Assembly (NCBI GenBank): GCA_030609325.1
Contig: JAUWCL010000015.1
Span: 1 to 64,000 of the forward strand
DNA from: Candidatus Krumholzibacteriota bacterium
GTDB taxonomy: Bacteria; Krumholzibacteriota; Krumholzibacteriia; Krumholzibacteriales; Krumholzibacteriaceae
Reading direction: 5' to 3'
Length of the DNA: 64,000 bases
Numbering within the stretch: position 1 is the stretch's first letter; every line of letters starts with the position of its first letter. The notes beneath the pieces are model-generated. The model was not told the origin of the DNA, ran no database searches, and saw nothing but the letters and a program-made list of their open reading frames with translations. A program made the position numbers and the translations under genes. Of this stretch, positions 42,395 to 50,073 are shown in pieces.

Positions 42395-43116
42395 CGGCCG
42401 CCCCCGGGTCGGAGTTTCGCGGAGGAAGGCAGTTTCGCGTCGGGCGGCCTTATGTAGAGAGGTTCCAGAACCGAAAGCCCGTCGTAGGGGACGGCTTCGC
42501 CCTCGAGAGCCAGCCCCGCCGCTATCGACGCCGACGGCGTCGACCATCTCGGGCCGCAGTAACGAGTTCCCGCGGGAAGGACCTTCTCGAGTTCGGTGCG
42601 GTATTTTTCGGATCCGGTGCCGCAGACAATAACAGGTCCATCGATACCGGTTTCCAGGATGCGCGTGCCGAGCGAGCCGGGAGCGGACGCGAACGGCGGC
42701 AGGATCTCGACGGGAAGATCGCCGGATGTGTCGTACATCGCCGCATAGACCTCTCCCCTGCGGGCGTCTATCAGCGGGAGAACGGGTGCGCCGGCGAACG
42801 GGACGGCGGCCGCAAGCAGCTCGAGCGAACCGACAGCGGCTACCGGACGCCTGGCGACGGCTGCGAATCCCTTCACCGTGGCGAGGCCTATCCGCAGCCC
42901 GGTGAACGAGCCCGGGCCGATCACCGTGACGAACAGGTCGATTTCGTTTATCGCCGCGCGGGCTGCGGCGAGGCATTCGTCCACCGCGGGCATGAGGGTG
43001 GCCGAGTGTGTATCGCTCGCGTCGAATATGATCTCGCAGATCGGTTCGCTGCCCCTCGTAACGGCTACGCTTCCCTTCATGTGCGAGGCATCCAGAGTCA
43101 GTACGAGCGGCTTCAT
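42391..43116 (-). CDS. tsaB: tRNA threonylcarbamoyladenosine biosynthesis protein TsaB
   Basis: TsaB is the non-catalytic ASKHA partner of TsaD in making t6A37 in tRNAs that read ANN codons. The 241-residue protein begins VLTLDASH and has the signature GPGSFTGLRIGLATVKG near residue 65 and LIDARRGEVYAAMY. The ATG at 43116 overlaps the tsaE stop as ATGA and is preceded by GGAGGAGGG, so it is chosen over the codon at 43131. tsaE-tsaB-rimI is a widespread arrangement; tsaD is not in the window. Confidence 0.94.
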   Translation of the reverse strand: MKPLVLTLDASHMKGSVAVTRGSEPICEIIFDASDTHSATLMPAVDECLAAARAAINEIDLFVTVIGPGSFTGLRIGLATVKGFAAVARRPVAAVGSLELLAAAVPFAGAPVLPLIDARRGEVYAAMYDTSGDLPVEILPPFASAPGSLGTRILETGIDGPVIVCGTGSEKYRTELEKVLPAGTRYCGPRWSTPSASIAAGLALEGEAVPYDGLSVLEPLYIRPPDAKLPSSAKLRPGGGR

Positions 43117-43622
43117 GCTCCCTCCTCCCATCCCTCGAGGGCATCCATTATCGCGGGGGGTGCCGAGATCTCGACGTCCCTCTCATCGCGGCCCGTTATC
43201 CTGATCGATATTGTCACGTCGAATTCCATCGTTCCCTCGGGGAGCCGGTCTCCCCATTCGACCACGACGATATTCCTTCCGTCGACTGCGTCGAACATCC
43301 CTATCCTCTCGACCTCACCGAGCTCCTCGAGCCGGTAGAGGTCGTAATGGAGAAGGGGCGCATCACCGCCCCGGTATTCCTCAACGAGGATGAACGTAGG
43401 GCTGAGGATCTCGGCCTCGATGCCGAGCCCGGCGGCGATACCCTTGACCAGCGCCGTCTTTCCGGCCCCGAGCCCCCCCTCGATCGAGAGGGTGGTGCCG
43501 AACGGAATGATCGCGCCGAGCCGCTTACCGAGCGTGAAAGTCTCTTCCGGCGAATGTGTCGAAATCGTTCCGGTGCGCGCCGGCCCCGCGGCCCTTTTCT
43601 GCCGTAATGCGTCTCTTTTCAT
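43113..43622 (-). CDS. tsaE: tRNA threonylcarbamoyladenosine biosynthesis ATPase TsaE
   Basis: A 169-residue ATPase. Walker A is GGLGAGKTALVK (about residue 50), followed by SPTFILVEEY and HYDLYRL, both typical of TsaE/YjeE, and VVVEWGDRLPEG. It drives the TsaBD complex in t6A synthesis. Start probably the ATG at 43622; no good Shine-Dalgarno sequence is seen there, and an upstream in-frame codon at 43664 cannot be excluded. The gene heads the tsaE-tsaB-rimI-PNP unit. Confidence 0.93.
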   Translation of the reverse strand: MKRDALRQKRAAGPARTGTISTHSPEETFTLGKRLGAIIPFGTTLSIEGGLGAGKTALVKGIAAGLGIEAEILSPTFILVEEYRGGDAPLLHYDLYRLEELGEVERIGMFDAVDGRNIVVVEWGDRLPEGTMEFDVTISIRITGRDERDVEISAPPAIMDALEGWEEGA

Positions 43623-43711
43623 ATCGATGTGGAGTTTAAACGACCCGCGGACGCGCGCCAACAATAACCTTGCCTGATAATCTTCACTAAACCCTGCAGG
43701 TGGTCCATAAC

Positions 43712-43735
43712 CCCGTGGGCATAATTCATCACGGG
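43712..43735 (-). terminator. Hairpin after porX
   Basis: Arms CCCGTG and CACGGG with a 12-nt loop lie just after the porX stop codon. No T-run follows, so the call is weak. Confidence 0.28.
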
Positions 43736-43742
43736 CCGGCGT

Positions 43743-45293
43743 TCACCGCGGAGTCAACGTGATGCAGGGGACGATTATCTCCTCGAGCGAGATGCCACCG
43801 TGCTGGAAGGTGTCCTGGTACTGCTTCTCGTACTCGTGGAAACGGGTCGGATAGACGAAGTAGTAGTTCTCCCTTGCGAGGATGTAGTTCTTCGACGGGC
43901 TCTCGGCAGGCAGCCTGAACTCTGCCGGATTACGGACGAGCAGGGTCTGTTTCGGGTCGCCGTTGATGTTTTCGCCGAACTTGTACCTCAGGTTGGTCGA
44001 CGTCTCCCTGTTGCCGTGCACAAGGCTCGCCTTCTGCCCGAGAATCGATCCGTGATCGGTAGTGATCACCACGGTCGCGCCGAGCCTCGATATCTTCTTG
44101 AGGATCTCGAAGAGGGCAGAATGGATGAACCACGACCTCATGAGGGACCTGAACGCGCTCTCGTCGGGAGCGATCTCCTGAAGGATGTAGCTCTGGCTCC
44201 TGCCATGGGCGAGAATGTCGAGGAAGTTGAAGACCATAGCGACCAGGTCGAGCTCGCCATACGTGTCGACCTGCCTGCGGATATCGTTCGCCTCGTCGGT
44301 ATTGTAAATCTTTGAATACTTCGTCTTGAGGCGGCTCATGCGGACCCTCTTCATCTGCTCGTCCATCAGCCGGTCCTCGTACCTGTTCTTGCTGAAATCG
44401 TCCTTCGAACGCTCCAGCCACAGCTCGGGGTGCTGCTTCTGGATGTCCGCGGGATAGAGTCCCGAGAAGATCGAGTTGCGCGAGTACGGAGTCGCGGTAG
44501 GAAGGATCGAGTAGTACGAATCCCTCGTGATGTTGAAGAAGGGAGCGATGATGTCCTCGATGGTAAGCCACTGGTCGTACCTCATGCAGTCGATTACTAT
44601 GAAGTAGACCTGCTTCTTCGCGTTGAGGTGCGGGAAGATATATTTCCGGAATACGTCGACGCTGAGCGTCGGCCCGTCGTCGGCATGGAGCCACGACGGG
44701 TAATTGTCCTCGATGTACCGCGCGAATTCTACGTTGCATTTCTTCCTCAAGTCGGTGTGGATCTGGTCCATGCCGGTCCCGCCGAACCGGTCGAACTCGA
44801 GGTCCCACTGGCAGAGCTCATGCTGAATCTGAGCCCACTGCTTCCAGTCGGGCCGCTGCGACACCTGACCGTCTACCCTCCCGAACACCTGCAGGTAATC
44901 TTTCGAGGCAGTTCCCTCCTGGATGCTGTGGGCCTCGAGGACGCGCTTGACCGCCGAGAATATCTGCAGGGGATTGATAGGCTTGAGCAGGTAGTCGTCT
45001 ATCTTCATGCCGATAGCCTGGTTCATCAAACCCTCGGCCTCGTTCTTCGTGATCATGATGACGGGGATGTTAGCGGAGATCTCCTTGATCTCCTGCAGCG
45101 TCTCGAGTCCGGTCTTGCCGGGCATCGATTCATCAAGCAGCACAAGGTCGAATGTCTCCTTCGACAGCACTCTGACCGCCTCGTCGCCGCTCGAGACACC
45201 CTTCATCTTGTATCCCTTCCCCTCGAGGAAAATCATGTGAGAGCGCAGCAGGTCTATCTCGTCGTCGACCCAGATTATTTTCTTCGCTTTCAA
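43743..45293 (-). CDS. porX: PorX-like response regulator with PglZ/alkaline-phosphatase-superfamily domain
   Basis: A 516-residue protein, the same length as PorX (518) of Porphyromonas gingivalis, which regulates the type IX secretion system. Residues 1-120 are a receiver domain: IIWVDDEIDL, phosphoacceptor Asp in LVLLDESMPG, switch Thr in IMITKNE, Lys in LLKPINPL. Residues ~200-510 are the PglZ-type domain: VIDCMRYDQW (metal site and nucleophile region), ILPTATPYSRNSIFSG, and VITTDHGS (metal ligands). In characterised PorX the second domain is a phosphodiesterase acting on cyclic/linear oligonucleotides. Start is a TTG at 45293, 9 nt after GGAAAGG. The partner kinase gene lies directly upstream. 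Confidence 0.9.
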   Translation of the reverse strand: MKAKKIIWVDDEIDLLRSHMIFLEGKGYKMKGVSSGDEAVRVLSKETFDLVLLDESMPGKTGLETLQEIKEISANIPVIMITKNEAEGLMNQAIGMKIDDYLLKPINPLQIFSAVKRVLEAHSIQEGTASKDYLQVFGRVDGQVSQRPDWKQWAQIQHELCQWDLEFDRFGGTGMDQIHTDLRKKCNVEFARYIEDNYPSWLHADDGPTLSVDVFRKYIFPHLNAKKQVYFIVIDCMRYDQWLTIEDIIAPFFNITRDSYYSILPTATPYSRNSIFSGLYPADIQKQHPELWLERSKDDFSKNRYEDRLMDEQMKRVRMSRLKTKYSKIYNTDEANDIRRQVDTYGELDLVAMVFNFLDILAHGRSQSYILQEIAPDESAFRSLMRSWFIHSALFEILKKISRLGATVVITTDHGSILGQKASLVHGNRETSTNLRYKFGENINGDPKQTLLVRNPAEFRLPAESPSKNYILARENYYFVYPTRFHEYEKQYQDTFQHGGISLEEIIVPCITLTPR

Positions 45294-45319
45294 TTCGCCG
45301 TGCCTTTCCAGAGTTACTT

Positions 45320-46576
45320 TCAATCTACGGGGAAGGTGATCCGGAAGATCGTCCCCTCGCCCGGATGGGTGTGAGCGACCTTGATCGATCCCCCGTGTAT
45401 CTCCTCGACGATCCTCTTCACAAGGGCCAGTCCCAGTCCCCATCCCCTGCTCTTCGTCGTGTACCCGGGGTTGAAGACCTTCTTCTTCATCCCCGAGTTC
45501 ATTCCCTTTCCGTTGTCGCTGAAGAGGATCACCACGGCGTTCTCGCCACGATCGACCCTCCCCGTAATATTTATCTTTCCGCCCTCTCCCGCAATAGCGT
45601 CGAGAGCATTTTTTATCAGATTCTCGAAGACCCACTCGAGCAGGTCGGTGCTGCAGCGGATCAGCGGCAGTTCCTCGATGTCGATCTCGATCGTCGAGTT
45701 GATCTTCAGGGCCGGCCGCCGGCGCTCGAAATAGTCGACCGTTTCCTCGATTATCGGGGAGATCTCCTGGTATTCGAGGGGAGGCGCCGATCCTATCTTG
45801 CTGAACCTCGAGGAGATCCTGCTCAGCCGGTCCACGTCCGCCGAAGCCTCGTCAACGGGTCCATCCAGGACATTCGAACAACCCTCCTCGTACGCCTTCT
45901 CGCGGATGATCGCAAGCCACCCCATGATCGACGAGAGGGGCGTGCCGAGCTGGTGAGCGGTCTCCTTCGCCATCCCCACCCATATCAACCTCTTCTCCCC
46001 GGTCTTGACAGCCCGCATCCCGAGCAGGCCGAACAGTATAAAGACAATAAACACCCCGAGCTGCACAAACGGCGCCACACGCAACTCCCTGCTCAGTTTA
46101 GAGGGACCGTAATGGATCATCAGCGCGAGCGTCTCTGACTCGACGCTGACAGGGTCGTTGACCCTGTCGAACTCCATGGCGGTACGTTGCACCTTCTCGA
46201 GCAGCGGATCATCGGGATTCCCCGGATCGAAATCTATCACCCTGCTGTACTCGTCGTCGGCCAGCATATCGATCCCGATGCCGCTCCAGACTACCGGCCT
46301 TCCGGCACGGTCGGTCAGGATGAACGGAAGCGTTATCGCATCCCGGACCTCCCCGATGAAATCCTGGCTCGATTCCTCGCTCACGTCTTTCAGCGCGATA
46401 CCGATGAATTTCGAGAAGAGCCTCGTCGTATGCTCGGACTGGGCCTTCATCCTCGTCATGAGGCTGTTGTTGTACCAGAGAGCGCCGGTGACGAGTACGA
46501 CCGTGCCGGCGATAAAGTATATCTTGAGAAGAAACGGCAGATTTCCCGGAATTCCCAGCGCGGGCCTACGCTTCAA
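45320..46576 (-). CDS. porY: PorY-like membrane sensor histidine kinase
   Basis: A 418-residue kinase with two membrane helices (residues ~14-36 and ~172-194) enclosing a periplasmic domain, then HisKA with the phosphoacceptor in MAKETAHQLGTPLSSIMGW (about residue 210) and a full HATPase domain (ENLIKNALDAI, FSDNGKGM, GWGLGLALVKRI). AHQLGTPLSS is the H-box form seen in PorY. Starts at a TTG overlapping the serS 3' end by 11 nt and lies 26 nt upstream of porX, so the pair is a linked two-component system. In P. gingivalis porX and porY are not adjacent. Confidence 0.85.
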   Translation of the reverse strand: MKRRPALGIPGNLPFLLKIYFIAGTVVLVTGALWYNNSLMTRMKAQSEHTTRLFSKFIGIALKDVSEESSQDFIGEVRDAITLPFILTDRAGRPVVWSGIGIDMLADDEYSRVIDFDPGNPDDPLLEKVQRTAMEFDRVNDPVSVESETLALMIHYGPSKLSRELRVAPFVQLGVFIVFILFGLLGMRAVKTGEKRLIWVGMAKETAHQLGTPLSSIMGWLAIIREKAYEEGCSNVLDGPVDEASADVDRLSRISSRFSKIGSAPPLEYQEISPIIEETVDYFERRRPALKINSTIEIDIEELPLIRCSTDLLEWVFENLIKNALDAIAGEGGKINITGRVDRGENAVVILFSDNGKGMNSGMKKKVFNPGYTTKSRGWGLGLALVKRIVEEIHGGSIKVAHTHPGEGTIFRITFPVD

Positions 46577-47837
46577 TGTACTCCTGTCCTCCCATGTATG
46601 GGACCAGTGCCTTCGGGATCCTTATTTTGCCGGTCGGTGTCTGGTTCAGCTCGAAAATCGTAACAATGATCCTCGGCAGGGCGAGCCCGGAACCGTTCAG
46701 CGTGTGCACGAATTCCGGCTTCGCTCCCTTCTCCCTTTTAAACCTTATCCGGGCCCTTCTCGCCTGGAAATCCTCGAAATTGCTGCAGGATGAGACCTCG
46801 AGCCACCTGTCGGAGCCTGGCGCCCAGGTCTCGATGTCGTAACACTTGGCCGCCGAGAAGCTCAGGTCGCCGCTGCACAACTCTATGACGCGGTATGGCA
46901 GTTCCAGGGCCTGCAGAACGGCGCAGGCGTCGTCGAGCAGGATCTCGAGGTCCTCGTACGACTTCTCCGGCAGGGTCCATCTCACCATCTCGACCTTGTC
47001 GAACTGGTGCACCCTGATCATCCCCTTCGTCTCCTGCCCGTAGCTCCCCGCCTCCCTGCGAAAACAGGGACTGAATGCAGTAGCCTTCATCGGAAGATTT
47101 TCGCCGTCGAGAACGGCATCGCGGTAGATATTCGTCACCGGCACCTCCGCCGTCGGAATCAGATAGAGGTCGTCCTTCTCGCAGTGATACATGTCCTCTT
47201 CCATCTTCGGAAGCTGGCCCGTGCCTATCATCGAATCCCTGTTCACCAAGTACGGGATCGCCAGCTCCTCGTATCCCTGCTCCCTGTGGATGTCGAGCAT
47301 AAGCGAGACGAGCGCCCTCGAGAGCCTCGCGCCGTCGCCTCTGAGAACAACGAATCCCCTTCCGGATATCAGCGAGCCGGCCGACATGTCGAGGATGCCG
47401 AGCTTCTCCCCGATCTCGTCGTGAGGAAGCGGCTTTTCTGGCAGCTCCGGGATCTCGCCCCAGCGTCGCACCTCTGGATTGTCGGCGTCGCACGTCCCGT
47501 ACGGGACCGAGTCGTGGGGAATGTTGGGAATTCCAAGCTCGAGCCCGGCGATCCTCTCTTCCATTTCTTTCAGCTCGCCGTCTGTCTCCTTGATCCGGCC
47601 CGAATTTTCCTTCATCTCCTCCATGAGTGCGGATGCGTCGGCCCCCTGCTTCTTGAGGGCGGAAATCTCCTTCGATACGGTGTTTCTCCTGTGCTTGAGC
47701 TTCTCTGTCTCCTGAATCAGGTCGCGCATCCTTTCATCGAGCTCGAGGAATCCGTCGATATCGAAATCGACGCCCCTGGCAGCAACGCCCTTCCGTACTT
47801 TTTCCGGATCTTTTCTTGTGAGTTTTCTGTCGAGCAT
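46566..47837 (-). CDS. serS: Seryl-tRNA synthetase
   Basis: A 423-residue class II synthetase. The N-terminal coiled-coil arm spans about residues 30-100 (KLKHRRNTVSKEISALKKQG). The catalytic core has motif 2 as FRREAGSYGQETKG with the serine pocket, and motif 3 as LNGSGLALPRIIVTIFE. The ATG at 47837 is 7 nt after the stop of the HemC-like gene, so the two are likely co-transcribed. Confidence 0.97.
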   Translation of the reverse strand: MLDRKLTRKDPEKVRKGVAARGVDFDIDGFLELDERMRDLIQETEKLKHRRNTVSKEISALKKQGADASALMEEMKENSGRIKETDGELKEMEERIAGLELGIPNIPHDSVPYGTCDADNPEVRRWGEIPELPEKPLPHDEIGEKLGILDMSAGSLISGRGFVVLRGDGARLSRALVSLMLDIHREQGYEELAIPYLVNRDSMIGTGQLPKMEEDMYHCEKDDLYLIPTAEVPVTNIYRDAVLDGENLPMKATAFSPCFRREAGSYGQETKGMIRVHQFDKVEMVRWTLPEKSYEDLEILLDDACAVLQALELPYRVIELCSGDLSFSAAKCYDIETWAPGSDRWLEVSSCSNFEDFQARRARIRFKREKGAKPEFVHTLNGSGLALPRIIVTIFELNQTPTGKIRIPKALVPYMGGQEYIEA

Positions 47838-47844
47838 CGGCTCG

Positions 47845-48753
47845 TTATTCCTCCGGGATACTCCTGTACATCTCTATGATCTCCCCTCCACCCTTCTCTA
47901 AAAGGTCCTCGACGAGCGATCCCACTACCTTCAATTCGTCTCCGGCCCACCCGTGTATCTCCGAGGCGATCTTCGTCGATCCGTCAGGAGAGGCAATCAC
48001 CGCGCTGAGCTCGAACTCGTCGCCCTCGAACTCGGCGAGGACCCCGATGCCGCCCTTTCCGTCCTTCGACATCGCCCCCAGAAGCGTCCTCTCGAGAACG
48101 ACCTCGGCGAGACTGGCCGGATGGTTGATCTCCCGCACCACCCCGGCGGCCTTCCTGTCCCCGGCGCGGACGATCAGCACGACGGCGCCCTGGCCGGCCG
48201 GCGGCATGCAGATCGACGACGTGAATACCTCCACCACTTCGTCCTGCCTGCCGAGCATCTCCACTTCCCAGGCGCGGGCCACGAAACCTCCGGTCTCGCC
48301 GCGGTCGAGCATCTCCCTGAGCCCGGCGTAATCCTCGTCGCAATCGACAAAATCGATATCGTCGCGGTAATTGAGGAGCTGGCCCTTCGTTCCAGGATCG
48401 CCGACTGCGATAGAGATGTCGGGTGGCAGTTCGTCGAGAATCGTCTCCTCGTTCGATATGATAACGTTGAAGGGATTGTCTCTCTTCAACACCGCCCCTA
48501 TCTCGAGCTTCCTGCTGAATTTCAGCGGAAGCTCGCCGGCCTCCACGACGGCGATGTCCGCCCGGCCCCTCGAAACGAGCCCGAGCAGGACGGTGGTCTC
48601 TGTCACGGGCCGGCTGCGCGCGGCCGTTTCCACGTAATCGGAGAACACCATGCCCCCGGATGATTCCCCCAGGGCCTCGATCACCGAAGCGGTGCTTGCC
48701 TTCGAGGCGGAATCAGCCTTCCCCGCTATGATCATGGCCGTGGACTTCGCCAT
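47845..48753 (-). CDS. Hydroxymethylbilane synthase (HemC)-like protein lacking the cofactor cysteine
   Basis: A 302-residue protein shaped like porphobilinogen deaminase. Start at the ATG at 48753. Matching regions: VSRGRADIAVVEAGELPL (the VHSLKDLP region), IGAVLKRDNPFNVIIS (GA...R.DPRDALV), LPPDISIAVGDPGTKGQLL (the VGTSSLRRxAQL region, but without the two Arg), VFTSSICMPPAGQGAVVLIV (PAVGQGAL) and EVVLERTLLGAM (VTAERAFL). After that, HemC has the cofactor site GGCxxP, but here it is SKDGKGGIGVLAEF, with no Cys. So the dipyrromethane cofactor cannot attach in the usual way and normal HemC activity is unlikely. It may be a divergent paralogue with another role. Neighbours are wecA and serS. 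Confidence 0.7.
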   Translation of the reverse strand: MAKSTAMIIAGKADSASKASTASVIEALGESSGGMVFSDYVETAARSRPVTETTVLLGLVSRGRADIAVVEAGELPLKFSRKLEIGAVLKRDNPFNVIISNEETILDELPPDISIAVGDPGTKGQLLNYRDDIDFVDCDEDYAGLREMLDRGETGGFVARAWEVEMLGRQDEVVEVFTSSICMPPAGQGAVVLIVRAGDRKAAGVVREINHPASLAEVVLERTLLGAMSKDGKGGIGVLAEFEGDEFELSAVIASPDGSTKIASEIHGWAGDELKVVGSLVEDLLEKGGGEIIEMYRSIPEE

Positions 48754-48847
48754 TCGTACCTGTTCCTTCTGAGTGAAAGGGATGACGCACCATGCGTACG
48801 CGGAAGAATCTATCACAGGGCGGTTGTCGTGTAAAGAGCGGGAAAGC

Positions 48848-49957
48848 TCAGTCGTTGTGAACGGCCATGCTGGAGGAGGAAACGCCGCACTCGGAGAGTA
48901 TCCGCTCGGCCTTCTCCCTCGACATGTCAAAGGTGACCATCCCGTGCAGGGCGAGGATAAATATCAGCAGCTCGAGTACGGCGGCCGCAGCGAGTGCCGC
49001 CGCGTAACCGAGGATCGTCAGGATGCCGAGCGCTCCGAATACCGCCGAGAGCGACCAGAGCATCAGGTCGACTTTCCTCGTCGAGCCGCATCCGAAGAGG
49101 AGAATGTGGTGGATGTGCATATGATCCGCCTCGAAGGGCGGCCTTCCGCTTAATACCCTTCTTATGAAGGCCAGCCCGGTGTCGAGAAGGGGAACGCTCA
49201 GAATGATCGCCGCTCCCAGCGAGCGCATGACTAAATACTCGCCCGGTACGAGCAGGAGCAGCGAGATCAGCCCGAACATCATCCCGAAGAAAAGGCTGCC
49301 GGAGTCTCCCATGAATATCTTCGCCGGCGGGAAATTGTATCTGAGGAAGGCCAGCGCCGCACCGAGGACTGCGAGCGAGAGAACGGCCACCATCGGCTGT
49401 CCCAGTACTAGCCCCACAGCAGCGAACGCGCCCGCGCTGATAGCGGCGATACCGGAGGCGAGTCCGTCAATCCCGTCTATAAGATTGAAAGAGGTCGTAG
49501 TCGTCAGCATCCAGAGGGCGATCAGGACGAATGCCAGCACCGCCGCGGGCATAGAGAGGGCGATCAGGCCAAAGTACTCGAGAAGCCCCAGCCCTCCGGC
49601 GGCGACAAATATCGAGACCGTGATCTGAAAGAATAGTTTATATAAATAATGAAGAGACCTGAGGTCATCGATGATACCAAGTAAAAAAATCAAAAAACCG
49701 CTCGCGATTATTACCGGCAGGAACGCCCTGTTGACCGGGTGCTGCGGCAGGAAGAACAGGAATACCGGTATCAGGGAGAAGCCGATGGCTCCGATGATCG
49801 CAACACCGCCAATGTGGGCGATCTCCCCCCTGCCCGTGCGCCCGTTCGGTTTCTCGGCGATCCGCCATCGCGCCGCCATCCCGATCGCCACCGGTGTGAG
49901 AATCAGGCCCACGATGACCGAGATAGCGAAGGTGATGATATGATCTGTCGCCGACAA
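48848..49957 (-). CDS. wecA: WecA/TagO-type undecaprenyl-phosphate GlcNAc-1-phosphate transferase
   Basis: A 369-residue membrane enzyme with about 10-11 helices. Motifs of the MraY/WecA family: GIIDDLRSL, NLIDGIDGLA, FMGDSGSLFFG and HIHHILL. It transfers GlcNAc-1-phosphate (or a related sugar) to undecaprenyl phosphate to start a surface polysaccharide or O-antigen. I choose the TTG at 49957 with GGGAGGG 6 nt upstream over the TTG at 49987. It is the last gene of the polysaccharide cluster but has its own candidate promoter. The C-terminal ~30 residues are a cytoplasmic tail. Confidence 0.93.
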   Translation of the reverse strand: MSATDHIITFAISVIVGLILTPVAIGMAARWRIAEKPNGRTGRGEIAHIGGVAIIGAIGFSLIPVFLFFLPQHPVNRAFLPVIIASGFLIFLLGIIDDLRSLHYLYKLFFQITVSIFVAAGGLGLLEYFGLIALSMPAAVLAFVLIALWMLTTTTSFNLIDGIDGLASGIAAISAGAFAAVGLVLGQPMVAVLSLAVLGAALAFLRYNFPPAKIFMGDSGSLFFGMMFGLISLLLLVPGEYLVMRSLGAAIILSVPLLDTGLAFIRRVLSGRPPFEADHMHIHHILLFGCGSTRKVDLMLWSLSAVFGALGILTILGYAAALAAAAVLELLIFILALHGMVTFDMSREKAERILSECGVSSSSMAVHND

Positions 49958-49986
49958 GGCGTACCCTCCCATTCGTGTTACGCTCA

Positions 49987-50015
49987 AGAATCGTTTATGC
50001 CGTTAACCTTGTCAA
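49987..50015 (-). promoter_or_regulatory. Candidate promoter of wecA
   Basis: On the minus strand TTGACA, 17 nt, then GATTCT. The -35 is perfect and the -10 weak. Start near 49980, about 23 nt before the chosen TTG start. Confidence 0.45.
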
Positions 50016-50073
50016 GGACGAGTTGATATACCTCACATACCGTAAATAAAATCTTTACAATCCCGTTATTCCT

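Noticed and set aside
42395-43144. N-terminal extension of rimI to 409 residues
   Set aside because: The extension is out-of-frame sequence of tsaB with Arg/Gly-rich, non-protein-like composition; rimI starts at 42394 with an ATGA overlap.
41915-43664. Split of tsaE-tsaB-rimI by frameshift
   Set aside because: Overlaps of 4 nt (ATGA) between these genes look like frameshifts at first sight, but each protein is complete and of family length.
45294-45635. N-terminal extension of porX to 630 residues
   Set aside because: It is an off-frame reading of porY; the TTG at 45293 has a ribosome-binding site and yields the normal PorX length.
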